Assembly (NCBI GenBank): GCA_937925525.1
Contig: CALALS010000085.1
Coordinates: forward strand, 1-22,737
DNA: 22,737 bases
Direction: 5' to 3'
Source: an uncultured Flavobacteriales bacterium
GTDB taxonomy: Bacteria; Bacteroidota; Bacteroidia; Flavobacteriales_E; Vicingaceae
In this document: positions 7,934 to 15,659 of the stretch, in pieces
Numbering within the stretch: position 1 is the first letter of the stretch
How the letters are laid out: the number at the start of each line of letters is the position of its first letter
Notes under the pieces: model-generated
Told to the model about the DNA's origin: nothing
The model's input: only the letters and a program-made list of their open reading frames with translations
The model's database searches: none
Position numbers and translations under genes: made by a program

Positions 7934-8905
7934 ATGCCTACCACTTATAATAACGATACCGAAGCACTAAAAGGATTTGTTGAAAAATACGGACTTCTCA
8001 CTAAAGAAATTAAAAAAGTTATTGTAGGACAAGATGCCGTAGTTAGAGATGTTTTGATTTCCATTTTTAGTAGAGGTCATTGTCTTTTAGTAGGAGTTCC
8101 CGGGTTAGCTAAGACTTTGCTTGTAAATACTATTGCAGATGTATTAGGGCTTTCTTTCAATAGAATTCAATTTACACCGGATTTAATGCCCTCAGATATT
8201 ACCGGTTCTGAAATATTAGATGAAAACAAACAATTTAAGTTTATAAAAGGTCCTTTATTTGCCAACATTATTTTGGCAGATGAAATTAACAGAACACCTC
8301 CAAAAACACAGGCAGCATTACTAGAGGCAATGCAAGAAAAAGCAGTAACAACAGGCGGTAAAAATTATAAACTTCCCCTACCCTTTTTTGTTTTAGCCAC
8401 ACAAAATCCAATTGAACAGGAAGGAACTTACCCTCTTCCTGAAGCACAATTAGACCGTTTTATGTTGAACATTTGGGTGGATTATCCCTCCTATCAAGAG
8501 GAAGTAGATATTGTAAAAAGTACTACTTCTGACAAAGATGTTATACTCAATAAAATTTTAGATGCAGAAGAAATTATTTTCTTTCAAAACTTGATAAGAA
8601 AAATTCCGGTAGCTGATAATGTGGTGGAATATGCCGTAAAATTAGCTTCTAAAACTCGTCCGGGAGGACAATTGGCTACTCAAATGGTTAATGATTACCT
8701 AAGTTGGGGAGCCGGACCAAGAGCATCTCAATTCTTACTAATAGGTGCAAAGTGTAATGCTGCGTTAAACGGTAAATTTTCTCCCGATATTGAAGACGTT
8801 AATGCTGTAGCTTTACCAATCTTAAGACACAGAGTTGTGAGGAATTATAAGGCTGAAGCCGATGAAGTTAGCCTGGAAAAGATCATTACCTCCCTCCTGG
8901 AGTAG
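7934..8905 (+). CDS. MoxR-family AAA+ ATPase
   Basis: Cytoplasmic AAA+ ATPase thought to act as a chaperone or assembly factor, often with von Willebrand A-domain proteins. Motifs in the 323-aa form: I-V-G-Q at the start of the AAA module, Walker A G-V-P-G-L-A-K-T (54-61), Walker B I-L-A-D-E-I-N-R with D116/E117, the MoxR signature P-P-K-T-Q-A-A-L-L-E-A-M-Q-E, sensor 1 A-T-Q-N-P-I-E-Q-E-G-T-Y-P-L-P-E-A-Q-L-D-R-F, and a helical lid domain with G-A-G-P-R-A-S-Q. I prefer ATG 7934, 11 nt after the surA stop; an in-frame ATG at 7901 would overlap surA by 22 nt and add an unconserved segment. The usual DUF58/BatA/BatB partners do not follow; instead a convergent gene overlaps its last 20 nt. Confidence 0.93.
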   Translation: MPTTYNNDTEALKGFVEKYGLLTKEIKKVIVGQDAVVRDVLISIFSRGHCLLVGVPGLAKTLLVNTIADVLGLSFNRIQFTPDLMPSDITGSEILDENKQFKFIKGPLFANIILADEINRTPPKTQAALLEAMQEKAVTTGGKNYKLPLPFFVLATQNPIEQEGTYPLPEAQLDRFMLNIWVDYPSYQEEVDIVKSTTSDKDVILNKILDAEEIIFFQNLIRKIPVADNVVEYAVKLASKTRPGGQLATQMVNDYLSWGAGPRASQFLLIGAKCNAALNGKFSPDIEDVNAVALPILRHRVVRNYKAEADEVSLEKIITSLLE

Positions 8906-9737
8906 GCGGAGCATTTCTTGGGTCTCGATAAATTTTATCTACTTTTTCCTTATCGTTACGGGCATCATAAAAAAGCTCATAATTCAATTTTCCTTTCTTA
9001 ATAATTAATGCATCGTAACTACCATCAGGACCATAATACTCATAATTTCCTTTGAATTTAGGGTCTTCGCAATCTAAATGCTCAAAAACAATTGTTTTAT
9101 TATCCTTTTCATAACGCAATGTCATAGTATATTCAGCACTATATTCAAACACCATTCTTTTCTTAAAACCCTTATCCAACTTAAAGATATCTGCTCCAAA
9201 TAATAATTTTCCTTTAGAAAAATACATGCAATCAATTACCTTTTTGGTAGTCAAGCGGTCATTGCCATCCCAGCCCAACAATACATAATAAATATTTTTT
9301 CGCTTTTTTATAGGAATTAATTCATAATAAAGTGCTCCGGGCCATGCATTTGAGGTATAAGTCTTTTTTTCAGAAATCGCTATTGAATCGGTAATATCAG
9401 TCAGCGGGAAATACTTATAACCTGATTTATCTTTATACTGAACAAACCCAAAATATTGATGGGTGCCATTTTCAAAAGGAAGATTCCAGTTAATTAATCG
9501 GATTTTTTTATCGGAAGAATTTATAACAGCGGCCGACTTTAATGCAAATTCTTGGTCAAAGGAACTGGCGTTAGTAAAATATTGATTCATTTCTTCAACC
9601 AAAGAATCATTGTATTTCACTCTAAGTTCATCCGTATTAGCGCTAATTACTTTTTCTCTGTAATAATCTATTCTTTCTGTATTTCCATAAGAAATTCCAA
9701 AACAAACGATTAAGATAAAAGCTATTAAACCTTTCAT
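8886..9737 (-). CDS. Exported protein of unknown function
   Basis: A 283-aa protein whose family I do not recognise. Residues 1-19 form a signal peptide (MKGLIAFILIVCFGISYGN) without a lipobox cysteine, so it should be periplasmic or secreted. The mature part is rich in Tyr, Lys and Asp, with alternating strands such as Y-F-G-F-V-Q-Y-K-D-K-S-G-Y-K-Y-F-P-L and I-Y-Y-V-L-L-G-W-D-G-N-D; a predominantly beta fold is likely. It ends in a proline/glycine tail (P-P-T-P-G-G-R). It lies 37 nt downstream of the ferredoxin gene on the same strand and may share its transcript. Its last codons overlap the moxR stop on the opposite strand. Confidence 0.7.
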   Translation of the reverse strand: MKGLIAFILIVCFGISYGNTERIDYYREKVISANTDELRVKYNDSLVEEMNQYFTNASSFDQEFALKSAAVINSSDKKIRLINWNLPFENGTHQYFGFVQYKDKSGYKYFPLTDITDSIAISEKKTYTSNAWPGALYYELIPIKKRKNIYYVLLGWDGNDRLTTKKVIDCMYFSKGKLLFGADIFKLDKGFKKRMVFEYSAEYTMTLRYEKDNKTIVFEHLDCEDPKFKGNYEYYGPDGSYDALIIKKGKLNYELFYDARNDKEKVDKIYRDPRNAPPTPGGR

Positions 9738-9774
9738 TGAAAATTAAAACGCAAGAAAGTGTATTTTGTTATTA

Positions 9775-10122
9775 TTATAAATGAAGTCTAGCTTTCTTTT
9801 CAAGCAATTGCTCTTCCGTTTCTACTATATCTTCATCAGGAACACAGCAATCTACAGGACATACGGCAGCACATTGAGGTTCTTCATGAAACCCTTTACA
9901 CTCTGTACACTTATCAGGTGAAATGTAATAAAAGTCTAATGAAATTGGCTCGTTTGGATTATCAGCATCAACGCTAATTCCACTCATTAGCTTATAATCT
10001 CCTTTAACTCCGGTCCCGTCTGATACTTTCCACTCCGCTGCTCCCTCATAAATTGCATTATTTGGGCATTCAGGTTCGCAAGCCCCACAGTTAATGCACT
10101 CATCTGTAATTTTAATCGCCAT
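9775..10122 (-). CDS. Dicluster 4Fe-4S ferredoxin
   Basis: A 115-aa soluble electron carrier with two [4Fe-4S] sites. First motif: C9-x2-C12-x2-C15-x3-C19-P. Second motif: C72-x2-C75-x8-C84-x3-C88-P, with the eight-residue insertion seen in the 'Alvin' type of bacterial ferredoxin, followed by C92 and C93. An acidic linker of about 50 residues separates the motifs, and a charged C-terminal helix (E-E-Q-L-L-E-K-K-A) follows. It is transcribed away from the acyl-CoA reductase locus. In Bacteroidota as I know them, a ferredoxin of this kind is commonly next to a LuxC-type reductase, so a functional link is possible but unproven. Confidence 0.93.
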   Translation of the reverse strand: MAIKITDECINCGACEPECPNNAIYEGAAEWKVSDGTGVKGDYKLMSGISVDADNPNEPISLDFYYISPDKCTECKGFHEEPQCAAVCPVDCCVPDEDIVETEEQLLEKKARLHL

Positions 10123-10137
10123 TCTTAAGAAATGTTT

Positions 10138-10145
10138 TAGTTTTG
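10138..10145 (+). promoter_or_regulatory. Putative -7 box for the BamE-like/acyl-CoA reductase pair
   Basis: TAGTTTTG fits TAnnTTTG and lies 58 nt before the ATG at 10204 in the divergent intergenic region. No clear TTG is seen about 19 nt upstream, so this is a weaker call than the guaB promoter. Confidence 0.35.
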
Positions 10146-10155
10146 TAAACTGTTA

Positions 10156-10163
10156 CAAAGATA
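10156..10163 (-). promoter_or_regulatory. Putative -7 box for the ferredoxin gene
   Basis: Read on the - strand the sequence is TATCTTTG, an exact TAnnTTTG match, ending 33 nt before the ferredoxin start codon. No convincing -33 TTG is seen. It lies only 10 nt from the opposing + strand box, so the two promoters would be back to back with overlapping leaders. Confidence 0.5.
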
Positions 10164-10203
10164 GCATCTTAATATTAAAAACTATAATTCTTTAAACATC
10201 TGT

Positions 10204-10509
10204 ATGAGAAGCTTTTTAGGATATTTTGTTTTGATTTTGATTTTTTTCTCTTGCTCTTCGAAAAACACAGATATTTTTGACATCAAGAAGGGCATGCATA
10301 AAAATGAGGTGATTTCATTAATTGGCAAACCAACTGAGCAAATTGTCCTTATTAATGTTCCCGATGGACAAGGCAGTTTGGAAATGTGGCATTATGGCGA
10401 AAATGTTTTACAATTCGGTGATGGAAAGGTATTAAAAACAGCTAAGGAAGTAAAAGAAGAAAATCTAATAATCAAAAAAATGTTTGAAGAAAAAGCACTC
10501 AAAAAATAA
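10204..10509 (+). CDS. Small BamE/SmpA-like lipoprotein
   Basis: A 101-aa predicted lipoprotein. The hydrophobic leader ends F-F-S-C with Cys17 as the lipidation site. The mature part carries the pattern I-K-K-G-M-x-K-x-E-V-I-x-L-I-G-K-P-T (about 27-43), then strands around W-H-Y-G and L-Q-F-G-D-G-K-V. That matches the small alpha/beta fold of SmpA/OmlA (BamE) domains, which are found in many outer-membrane lipoproteins and not only the true BAM subunit. Assignment as BamE itself is not justified. The next gene starts 6 nt after its stop, so the two are probably co-transcribed. Confidence 0.7.
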   Translation: MRSFLGYFVLILIFFSCSSKNTDIFDIKKGMHKNEVISLIGKPTEQIVLINVPDGQGSLEMWHYGENVLQFGDGKVLKTAKEVKEENLIIKKMFEEKALKK

Positions 10510-10515
10510 AATAAA

Positions 10516-11517
10516 TTGCTGACAAAAAAAGATATTATTAATGCTTTTTCTAAGCTTGGAGAGTACCTTTCCGAAAAAGATGAGCTATTAGAAGAAAAAA
10601 TAAAGCAGGCACAAGCTCATAATCAATGGTTTGTAGAGCAATTTGTCCACTATTCTATTAATAACTGGGTAGATTGCCTAAAACAAGAAATACTAGAACA
10701 ATTTTCATCGAATTATTCTTTTAAGGAAAAGCCAAAAAGTGTTGCTATAGTAATGGCAGGAAATATTCCTTTAGTTGGTTTTCACGATTTTTTATGCGTT
10801 TTACTCTCAGGAAATTCAATAAAAATTAAAGCCTCTAAAGGGGATGCTATTTTACCTGTTTTTTTAGCTGATAAATTAATAGAATTTGAACCTAAACTAT
10901 CTGAAAGAATTGAGTTTACACAACAGTTAAAGAATTTTGATGCCGTAATTGCTACCGGAAGTAACAACACGGCTAGGTATTTTGATTATTACTTTGGTAA
11001 GTATCCACACATTATTAGAAAGAATAGAAACTCTGTAGCTGTACTATCTGGTAATGAAACAGAGGATGAACTTAACGGACTTGCAGAGGATATTTTACTT
11101 TATTTCGGGCTAGGGTGTAGAAGCATAAGCAAGCTTTACGTTCCAAAAAATTACGATTTAAATCAAGTCTTTAAAGCTTTATATAACTGGAAATGGGTTG
11201 GAGACCATCATAAATATGGCTCAAGCTATGATTATCATAAAGCAATTTATCTGTTGAACAAAGAAGAATTATTAGAAAACGGATTTATCCTGTTTAAAAA
11301 AGACACATCATTTAGCTCGCCCGTTGCCACATTGTTTTACGAAGAATATGATAGCGTAAATGATATTGAAAGAGAATTAGAAACTAGAAAAAGTGAAATT
11401 CAATGTATTGCATCAAAAATAATTGAAAAAGCTACACCGCTTGGAAAAACACAGCAACCTAACTTAACGGATTTTGCTGACAATATAGATACAATGAATT
11501 TTTTGAGTAAACTATAA
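10516..11517 (+). CDS. LuxC-type acyl-CoA/acyl-protein reductase
   Basis: A 333-aa aldehyde-dehydrogenase-fold reductase that would convert an activated acyl group to an aldehyde with NADPH. Motifs: M-A-G-N-I-P-L-V-G-F-H-D-F (about 79-91), A-T-G-S-N-N-T-A-R-Y-F (cofactor region), R-K-N-R-N-S-V-A-V-L-S-G, and F-G-L-G-C-R-S-I-S-K-L-Y-V-P with Cys201 as the probable nucleophile. The start is TTG at 10516: the next in-frame ATG (10752) would remove about 78 residues that look like the family's normal N-terminus. It follows the BamE-like gene by 6 nt, and its stop overlaps the convergent gene's stop by 6 nt. The physiological substrate in Bacteroidota is not known to me. Confidence 0.88.
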   Translation: MLTKKDIINAFSKLGEYLSEKDELLEEKIKQAQAHNQWFVEQFVHYSINNWVDCLKQEILEQFSSNYSFKEKPKSVAIVMAGNIPLVGFHDFLCVLLSGNSIKIKASKGDAILPVFLADKLIEFEPKLSERIEFTQQLKNFDAVIATGSNNTARYFDYYFGKYPHIIRKNRNSVAVLSGNETEDELNGLAEDILLYFGLGCRSISKLYVPKNYDLNQVFKALYNWKWVGDHHKYGSSYDYHKAIYLLNKEELLENGFILFKKDTSFSSPVATLFYEEYDSVNDIERELETRKSEIQCIASKIIEKATPLGKTQQPNLTDFADNIDTMNFLSKL

Positions 11518-12990
11518 ATGATAGCTTTTTTCAAAATTTTTCCCGGCTATTTTAGTTTCTATCCATAGAATAAAATCAAAATAACTTTGTGCTACCGGAA
11601 CTTCGTTTTTAATTGTTTTCAGCTTTTTTAAATATTTTGTCATTATACTTTTTTCTTCCGAATCATTATAATTTTCTGCCAATTCAATGAGTATTTTATC
11701 AAATTTATCAGGCTTTCTAATTTTATTTAAAATTCTTTTTGTTCTTGGTAAAACCCACTCCAAGCTTTCTTCATTCCTAGACTCAATAAGAATATATAGT
11801 TTGAAAAGTTGAGCGTAGTAAAAATTGTTGGACCGAATTTTTTCCTGATTTTTGCTGTTGTTATTAATTAGCTTAGTTATCCATTGGTTTGACTTAGCTA
11901 AATTTCCTTTTATAAAATGAAAAACTGATAAATTAAAGCAAAACAAATCATAATTTACCCAATTTATTTCTCTTTCAAATTTCTTTACTGTTTCCTCTAT
12001 TTCAGGAACCATTTTTTCAATTTTAGGAATATCTCTCAATTCAAAATATGCGCCAAATTGATATAACATTGTTGTTTGAATAAAATCCCTTTTATAAGAC
12101 TCTCTACCACCAAATTTTTTAATGATTTTTTTTACTGTTTCATCTATTTGCTTGACGTCTTTATTAGCGGATGCTAGTATTAGTAAATTGTTAAGTGCGG
12201 TAAAATATTCTGTTTCAAAATAGTACTCATATTGTTTTTTACCCTCAATTAAATTTACAATTTTATAATACTCATCTCTACTCTTTTTAAATTCACCAAT
12301 ATTATAAGAATACATAGCTTTAAGGCTGGCAACAAATATCTTTCGCTTTACATTATAACTAAACTCATTAGAATTTTCATAACTAGTTATCAAACTATCG
12401 AATTTATCTCTAAAATGCAGAAATTCCTTTCCTAATTTATTCCTTGAAATGAGTAAAAAGTTCAGTGTATTATATTTTAAGTTAAGGTGATTTCCGTAAC
12501 TCTTTAAAACATCCTTTTGTTCACTATATACATTTTCCAGCTCTTTTGAAGATAAATCCAAAAACTTTCCTTTTTCTTTAAATAGTTCGGCTTTTATTTC
12601 TAAAATCTCTAGCTGAAGTTTTTCCAAAAAAGCATCTTCCGCTTTTTTATATGTGCTCTTTAATAGCTTATCACATGCTTCAAACATTCCCTTGTGAAAC
12701 AATACTTTTGATTTAGCAACTTCCTTTTTCAACTCGTTTTCTATTGAACTATTCTTATTATAATCACAAAGTATATCTAGTATAGTATTATATAGCCTAT
12801 TTTCATAAACACCAATTTGTGTTACGCCTAATTTTTTTTCAATATACTTAGAGTCTAGAGTTTCTCCTTTTATATAAACATTAAATAGTTGAGTAAGCTT
12901 TTTATTTTTTCTATTTTCTTTTATTCTGCCAATTAGATAACGTTTTTCTGTTGGAGATAATTTCAATATTAAGTCTTTAAGATGCTTCAT
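11512..12990 (-). CDS. Large helical-repeat protein of unknown function
   Basis: A 492-aa protein, predicted cytoplasmic (no signal peptide). The N-terminus (L-K-D-L-I-L-K-L-S-P-T-E-K-R-Y-L) resembles an opening I associate with a Bacteroidota-restricted family of proteins starting 'L-x-x-L-I-x-x-L-S-x-x-E-K-R-Y-F', but I know no function for it. The rest is nearly all alpha-helical, Lys/Glu/Tyr-rich, with helix pairs of TPR-like length, for example around residues 95-150, 200-260 and 330-400. The lack of catalytic motifs and the TPR-like build suggest a scaffold or regulator. It is a single-gene - strand unit with a convergent neighbour at its 3' end and a 153-bp AT-rich divergent region in front. 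Confidence 0.7.
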   Translation of the reverse strand: MKHLKDLILKLSPTEKRYLIGRIKENRKNKKLTQLFNVYIKGETLDSKYIEKKLGVTQIGVYENRLYNTILDILCDYNKNSSIENELKKEVAKSKVLFHKGMFEACDKLLKSTYKKAEDAFLEKLQLEILEIKAELFKEKGKFLDLSSKELENVYSEQKDVLKSYGNHLNLKYNTLNFLLISRNKLGKEFLHFRDKFDSLITSYENSNEFSYNVKRKIFVASLKAMYSYNIGEFKKSRDEYYKIVNLIEGKKQYEYYFETEYFTALNNLLILASANKDVKQIDETVKKIIKKFGGRESYKRDFIQTTMLYQFGAYFELRDIPKIEKMVPEIEETVKKFEREINWVNYDLFCFNLSVFHFIKGNLAKSNQWITKLINNNSKNQEKIRSNNFYYAQLFKLYILIESRNEESLEWVLPRTKRILNKIRKPDKFDKILIELAENYNDSEEKSIMTKYLKKLKTIKNEVPVAQSYFDFILWIETKIAGKNFEKSYHL

Positions 12991-13143
12991 ATTTATATGT
13001 AATTTATATAATACTTAATAAATTTATTATCAAATATTTATAAATATAAAATAATCATTTAAACTGTAATTATAATTACAAAAATATTTTAAATTATTAA
13101 TCGTTGGGATTAACTTTACTAAAGAAATTTAAACTCAACCACT
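12991..13143. promoter_or_regulatory. Divergent AT-rich intergenic region with two perfect palindromes
   Basis: This 153-bp region separates the helical-repeat gene (-) from the PKD-repeat secreted protein (+). TGTAATTATAATTACA at 13065-13080 is a perfect 16-bp palindrome with TGT/ACA ends, the form of a dimeric-regulator operator. ATATTTATAAATAT at 13034-13047 is a second, purely A/T palindrome that could arise by chance. TAACTTTA at 13111-13118 is a 7/8 match to the + strand -7 consensus, 25 nt before the ATG. The last is weak. Confidence 0.35.
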
Positions 13144-15651
13144 ATGAGAAAAGCTTGTTACCTACTTTTGTTTTTTGTTATATCAGCTTCACACTCCTTT
13201 GGTCAGACGGTATTTTGGCAGGAGGATTTTGGCACTGGTTGCAATCAAGGCCAGTTGTTAACGGCTTATTCAGGAACTAATGGCTCTTGGACTCTAGGTC
13301 TCACTGGAACAAACGGTGCTGAAAAAAATGAATTTTTTGTTAGCGCTACGGAAAACGGAAATGCCTCAGGATCTTGTGGTTCGGGCTGTGGCTCAAATAG
13401 AACTTTACATATTGGTGCAAATGATGGCTTTTTTACAGACCCTGGAGCTGCATATAATGCCGGTGGGGGTTGTGGATTTCTTTTTTGCGTAGCAACAGAT
13501 ATAAGAGCAGAATCTCCTACCATAAATTGTACCGGCAGAAGTAATATTACACTTTCTTTTAACTATATTGAATTTGGTGACGGAGTAACTGACAATGCTA
13601 CATTATGGTATTTTAATGGCGCTACATGGTCTCAATTGGTAGATTTACCCAAAACACCTTGCTGTGGCGGACCCTGTAATGGATCTCTCCAGGCACGCTG
13701 GACAAAATATACTATTGCATTACCTGCATCGGCCAACAACAATGCCAACGTAAAAATTGGTTATCGATGGGTTAATAATGATGATGGAGTGGGAACAGAC
13801 CCCTCTTTTGCAGTTGACAGTATTCAACTTATTGTCCCTACATCAGGCCCTATTCCGGTAGCTGATTTTTCAGCATCTGATTCAACTTTATGCGTTGGAC
13901 AGTGCATAAACTTTACCGACTTATCCACCAACACTCCTACGTCCTGGAAATGGTATTTCCCGGGCGGCACACCAGCAACATCAAACGTTCAAAACCCAAC
14001 TAATATTTGTTACAATACTGCCGGAACTTATCAAGTTTCATTGGTTGCCATTAATGCAAACGGGCAAGATAGCATAGCTAAAACAGCATTTATAAATGTT
14101 GTTGCTTGTCCCACTCCTGTGGCTGACTTTTCAGCGTCAGATTCCACACTTTGTACCGGACAGTGTATTAGTTTTACTGATTTATCTACTAATAGCCCAA
14201 CTGGCTGGACATGGTATTTTGCAGGTGGAACTCCTGCAACATCTAACCTTCAAAATCCAACGAACATTTGTTATAATTCACCGGGAACTTATAATGTTAC
14301 TCTTGTTGCAACTAACTCTAATGGACAGGATAGTGTTGTTAAATCAAGTTTTATTACTGTAACAAACTGCCCTACACCAATTGCAAACTGGTCTTCCTCA
14401 GACTCGACTTTCTGTGAAGGAACTTGCATTAATTTCACAGATTTAAGTACAAATAATCCGACCGGATGGACTTGGTATTTCCCTGGCGGCACACCAGCAA
14501 CATCAAATGTTCAAAACCCAACTAATATTTGTTATAACACTGCAGGAACTTATAACGTAACTCTTGTAGCAACAAATAGTTTCGGACAAGATAGTGTGGT
14601 TAAAACTAGTTTTATTACAGTTAACTCATGCCCGGCACCTGTGGCAAATTTCTCCGCATCTGATTCTACAATTTGTGCCGGTGATTGTATTAACTTTACT
14701 GATTTATCAACCAACTCTCCTACTTCTTGGACTTGGTATTTTAACGGAGGAACACCGGCTACTTCAGCTTCCCAAAACCCAACCAACATTTGCTTTAATA
14801 CTCCCGGCACATATACTATTTCTTTAGTAGCTACCAATGCAAATGGACAAGACAGTATTGCTAAAACTTCATTTATTACAGTAAACGCATGCAACCCTCC
14901 TACATCAGGGATTCAAAGCTTCCCGAGTGGTATTTGTAGAGGACAATGTGTTACGTTTAATGACGCTAGCATAGGCGCAACAGCATGGCAATGGACTTTT
15001 ACTGGCGGAACTCCCGGCTCTTCATCTGCTCAAAATCCGGGACAGGTATGTTGGGATACTGTTGGCACATTTACTGTACAGCTTATAGCTTCTAATACTG
15101 CCGGAAGTGATACAACCACTACTACAATAACTGTTAGTGATATTCCTTCAGTTGTTGCCAGCGCAGACCAAACTATTATTGCCGGAGGAAGCACAACTAT
15201 TTCAGCAACCGGAACTCCTAGCGGAGGAACATATTTATGGGCGCCACCAAATAACATTGATTGTATAACATGTGCTTCCACAAAAGTTTATCCCGAAGAT
15301 AGTACTATGTATTTTGTAACCTACACGCTAAATGGATGTTCAGCAACCGATACTGTGATTATTCTGGTAGATGTTAAATATAATGTTGGAGTTCCTAATG
15401 CATTTTCACCAAATGGAAGTGGTAAAAACGATATATTATATGTAAGAGGTTTTGGAATAGAAGCTATGAATTTTAACATATATAACAGATATGGGCAACA
15501 AGTATTTAACTCTACCGACCAGTCTGTTGGATGGGATGGAACACATAATGGAAAAGAAGTAAATCCCGGTGTGTTTGTATGGACTTTAACCGTCTCTTTC
15601 AAAAATGGAACAACAGAAGATTTAAAAGGAAATGTAACATTAGTTAGATAG
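13144..15651 (+). CDS. Secreted multi-PKD protein with T9SS type B sorting domain
   Basis: An 835-aa cell-surface or secreted protein. Residues 1-20 are a signal peptide. A Cys/Gly-rich jelly-roll-like N-terminal domain (about 21-235) follows (W-Q-E-D-F-G-T-G, then pairs such as C-G-S-G-C-G and C-C-G-G-P-C). Five PKD repeats of 87 residues begin near residues 239, 326, 413, 500 and 587. Each has a C-x3-C-I-x-F-T/D core, W-x-W-x-F/Y, G-G-T-P, Q-N-P and C-Y/F/W. A further Ig-like domain (about 675-745, with W-A-P-P and C-x-x-C) precedes the type B C-terminal domain (about 750-835: V-P-N-A-F-S-P-N-G-S-G-K-N-D, Y-N-R-Y-G-Q-Q-V-F, G-W-D-G-T, P-G-V-F-V-W). It is directly followed by a PorP/SprF gene, the known partner class for type B substrates. 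An adhesin or matrix role is inferred. Confidence 0.92.
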   Translation: MRKACYLLLFFVISASHSFGQTVFWQEDFGTGCNQGQLLTAYSGTNGSWTLGLTGTNGAEKNEFFVSATENGNASGSCGSGCGSNRTLHIGANDGFFTDPGAAYNAGGGCGFLFCVATDIRAESPTINCTGRSNITLSFNYIEFGDGVTDNATLWYFNGATWSQLVDLPKTPCCGGPCNGSLQARWTKYTIALPASANNNANVKIGYRWVNNDDGVGTDPSFAVDSIQLIVPTSGPIPVADFSASDSTLCVGQCINFTDLSTNTPTSWKWYFPGGTPATSNVQNPTNICYNTAGTYQVSLVAINANGQDSIAKTAFINVVACPTPVADFSASDSTLCTGQCISFTDLSTNSPTGWTWYFAGGTPATSNLQNPTNICYNSPGTYNVTLVATNSNGQDSVVKSSFITVTNCPTPIANWSSSDSTFCEGTCINFTDLSTNNPTGWTWYFPGGTPATSNVQNPTNICYNTAGTYNVTLVATNSFGQDSVVKTSFITVNSCPAPVANFSASDSTICAGDCINFTDLSTNSPTSWTWYFNGGTPATSASQNPTNICFNTPGTYTISLVATNANGQDSIAKTSFITVNACNPPTSGIQSFPSGICRGQCVTFNDASIGATAWQWTFTGGTPGSSSAQNPGQVCWDTVGTFTVQLIASNTAGSDTTTTTITVSDIPSVVASADQTIIAGGSTTISATGTPSGGTYLWAPPNNIDCITCASTKVYPEDSTMYFVTYTLNGCSATDTVIILVDVKYNVGVPNAFSPNGSGKNDILYVRGFGIEAMNFNIYNRYGQQVFNSTDQSVGWDGTHNGKEVNPGVFVWTLTVSFKNGTTEDLKGNVTLVR
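13858..15140 (+). repeat. Five in-frame 261-bp PKD repeat units
   Basis: Equivalent positions recur at 13858, 14119, 14380, 14641 and 14902, an exact 261-bp (87-codon) period without indels. Units 1-4 are close in protein sequence; unit 5 is more diverged. Units 1 and 3 are far more alike in DNA than either is to unit 2 between 13951-14030 and 14473-14552 (5 differences in 80 by eye). Confidence 0.9.
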
Positions 15652-15655
15652 GAGG
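15650..15655 (+). promoter_or_regulatory. Strong Shine-Dalgarno site before the PorP/SprF gene
   Basis: AGGAGG overlaps the upstream stop codon (TAG, 15649-15651) and ends 4 nt before the ATG at 15660. Strong SD sites are uncommon in Bacteroidota, and most starts in this window have none. Here it supports re-initiation of translation straight after the sorted substrate. Confidence 0.6.
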
Positions 15656-15659
15656 AATT

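Noticed and set aside
8880..8935. GC-richer stretch as a bidirectional terminator for the convergent pair
   Set aside because: Only short CTCC/GGAG pairings are found, without a stable stem followed by a T-tract on either strand.
14289..14894. Open frames on the - strand and in another + frame through the PKD repeats
   Set aside because: They are shadows produced by the repeat's codon composition; the PKD protein explains the region.
13858..15140. Regular 261-bp periodicity as a CRISPR or non-coding tandem array
   Set aside because: The period is exactly 87 codons in an open frame and encodes PKD domains; there are no short direct repeats with unique spacers.
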